A stretch of 64,000 nt of DNA from Neorhizobium galegae bv. officinalis. GTDB taxonomy: Bacteria; Pseudomonadota; Alphaproteobacteria; Rhizobiales; Rhizobiaceae. Position 1 is the stretch's first letter, and every line of letters begins with the position of its first letter. Below the pieces are notes generated by a model, which searched no databases, was not told where the DNA came from, and saw only the letters and a list, made by a program, of their open reading frames with translations. The position numbers were made by a program, and so were the translations under genes. The stretch is taken from positions 62,001 to 126,000 of the forward strand of contig CCRI01000001.1 of the NCBI GenBank assembly GCA_000985875.1, written 5' to 3'. Shown here one piece after another: positions 63,364-64,000 of the stretch.

Positions 63364-64000
63364 CCGTGGCTGGAATCGGTCGGCACGACCGGTTCCGCGT
63401 CCTGTTTCAGGTTACCGCGGTGGAAGATGAACAGCCCGGCAATGACGATGATACCGGCGCCGATCCAGGTCTGCACATCCGGCAGGTCGCCGAAAAACAG
63501 CCAGCCGAGAATGACCGCCCAGACCAGCAGCGTATATTGCAGCGGCGCGAGCACGGACGCTGGGGCGAGCTTCAATGAGCGGGTGATGAGGAGATGCGCG
63601 ATGCAGGCGACAACGCCGAGCAGCAGCAGTGCCAGCAATTCGCCGGTATTGAACGGGCTCCAATGGCCGATGCTGAGGAAAATCCCGGCAACCAGGCCGG
63701 CAATCGTCTGCCAGGTGACGAGCGTGGCATCGGACGTCGCGCGCAGCCTGCGGTTCAGGACGAGGGTGAGCGCGAAGGACAGGCTGCCGACAAGGCCGAA
63801 GACGGAGGGCCATGCGAGCATTTCGGACGAGGGGCGCAGCGCGATCACCACACCGACGAAGCCGATGAGGACCGCGAGCCAGCGTCGCCAGCCTATCCGT
63901 TCGCCGAGCAGGAAATGCGAAAGTGCCGCCACATAGATCGGCCCCGCCATGTAGAAGGTCATCACGTCGGCGAGCGGCAGGTAGGCGACGGCGGCGTAGA
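63360..64000 (-). CDS. EamA/DMT superfamily transporter (5' end outside window)
   Basis: The frame stays open to the window edge; about 212 residues are visible. Multiple hydrophobic helices with the EamA pattern: PIYVAALSHFLLGERIGWRRWLAVLIGFVGVVIALRP and SVLAPLQYTLLVWAVILGWLFFGDLPDVQTWIGAGIIVIAGLFIFHR. Exports metabolites in known members; cargo unknown. The N-terminal EamA repeat begins outside. Confidence 0.88.
   Translation of the reverse strand, partial: YAAVAYLPLADVMTFYMAGPIYVAALSHFLLGERIGWRRWLAVLIGFVGVVIALRPSSEMLAWPSVFGLVGSLSFALTLVLNRRLRATSDATLVTWQTIAGLVAGIFLSIGHWSPFNTGELLALLLLGVVACIAHLLITRSLKLAPASVLAPLQYTLLVWAVILGWLFFGDLPDVQTWIGAGIIVIAGLFIFHRGNLKQDAEPVVPTDSSHG

Overview
The window looks like chromosomal DNA of an alphaproteobacterium of the Rhizobiaceae (Rhizobium/Agrobacterium/Neorhizobium-like). 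The reasons are high GC with strong GC3 bias, an FrcBCA fructose transporter with a ROK regulator, a NadQ-type regulator in front of nadABC, minCDE in the rhizobial order, DUF982 and DUF1127 small proteins, and an anti-Shine-Dalgarno 'cuckoo' type sRNA downstream of the DUF1127 gene. All assignments come from reading motifs by eye; no database search was run.

Layout. 1-1138: end of a hybrid histidine kinase. 1160-4680 (minus): rmlC-rmlB-rmlD-rmlA for dTDP-L-rhamnose. 5025-5098: tRNA-Gln. 5269-7620: bifunctional penicillin-binding protein. 7.8-9.8 kb: small accessory genes (DUF982, BrnA-like antitoxin, RidA, DUF1127) and a four-hairpin CCTCCTCCC sRNA. 10.2-12.1 kb: minCDE. 12.2-21.1 kb: LysR regulator, then a catabolic and uptake run (AMP-forming ligase, creatininase-family amidohydrolase, CocE-type hydrolase, ABC transporter with a fused permease). 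21.2-23.1 kb: TPP riboswitch with thiX-thiY. 23.2-27.6 kb: nadQ and nadABC. 27.7-32.8 kb: M20 peptidase, adenine deaminase, 7Fe ferredoxin, deaminase-like amidohydrolase. 32.8-39.8 kb (minus): a transporter and acyl-CoA catabolic operon with a LysR gene. 40.2-45.3 kb: XRE regulator and a compact RiPP-type cluster. 45.9-50.7 kb (minus): a CUT1 sugar ABC operon with a HAD hydrolase. 51.4-55.9 kb: frcBCA and frcR. 56.0-59.3 kb: RraA-like protein, sugar-acid dehydratase and GntR regulator. 59.5-63.4 kb: OsmF/YehZ-type osmoprotectant ABC operon. The window ends inside an EamA-family transporter.

The most interesting region is 40611-45339 on the minus strand. It encodes a SARP/BTAD-TPR regulator, a previously untracked 51-residue peptide with a strong ribosome site, a YcaO protein, a TfuA protein that starts at TTG inside the ycaO stop, and an 82-residue unknown that overlaps tfuA. 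YcaO plus TfuA is the pair associated with backbone thioamidation of peptides. The peptide has no cysteine, and no azoline dehydrogenase, ThiF-like partner, transporter or protease is nearby. I infer a minimal thioamide-type RiPP locus whose precursor lies at 43148-43303.

Regulation is unusually readable elsewhere: a TPP riboswitch with a hairpin that masks a start site, palindromic operators upstream of nadA, frcB/frcR, araD/gntR and xre, and hairpins between genes of the RiPP and osmoprotectant operons.
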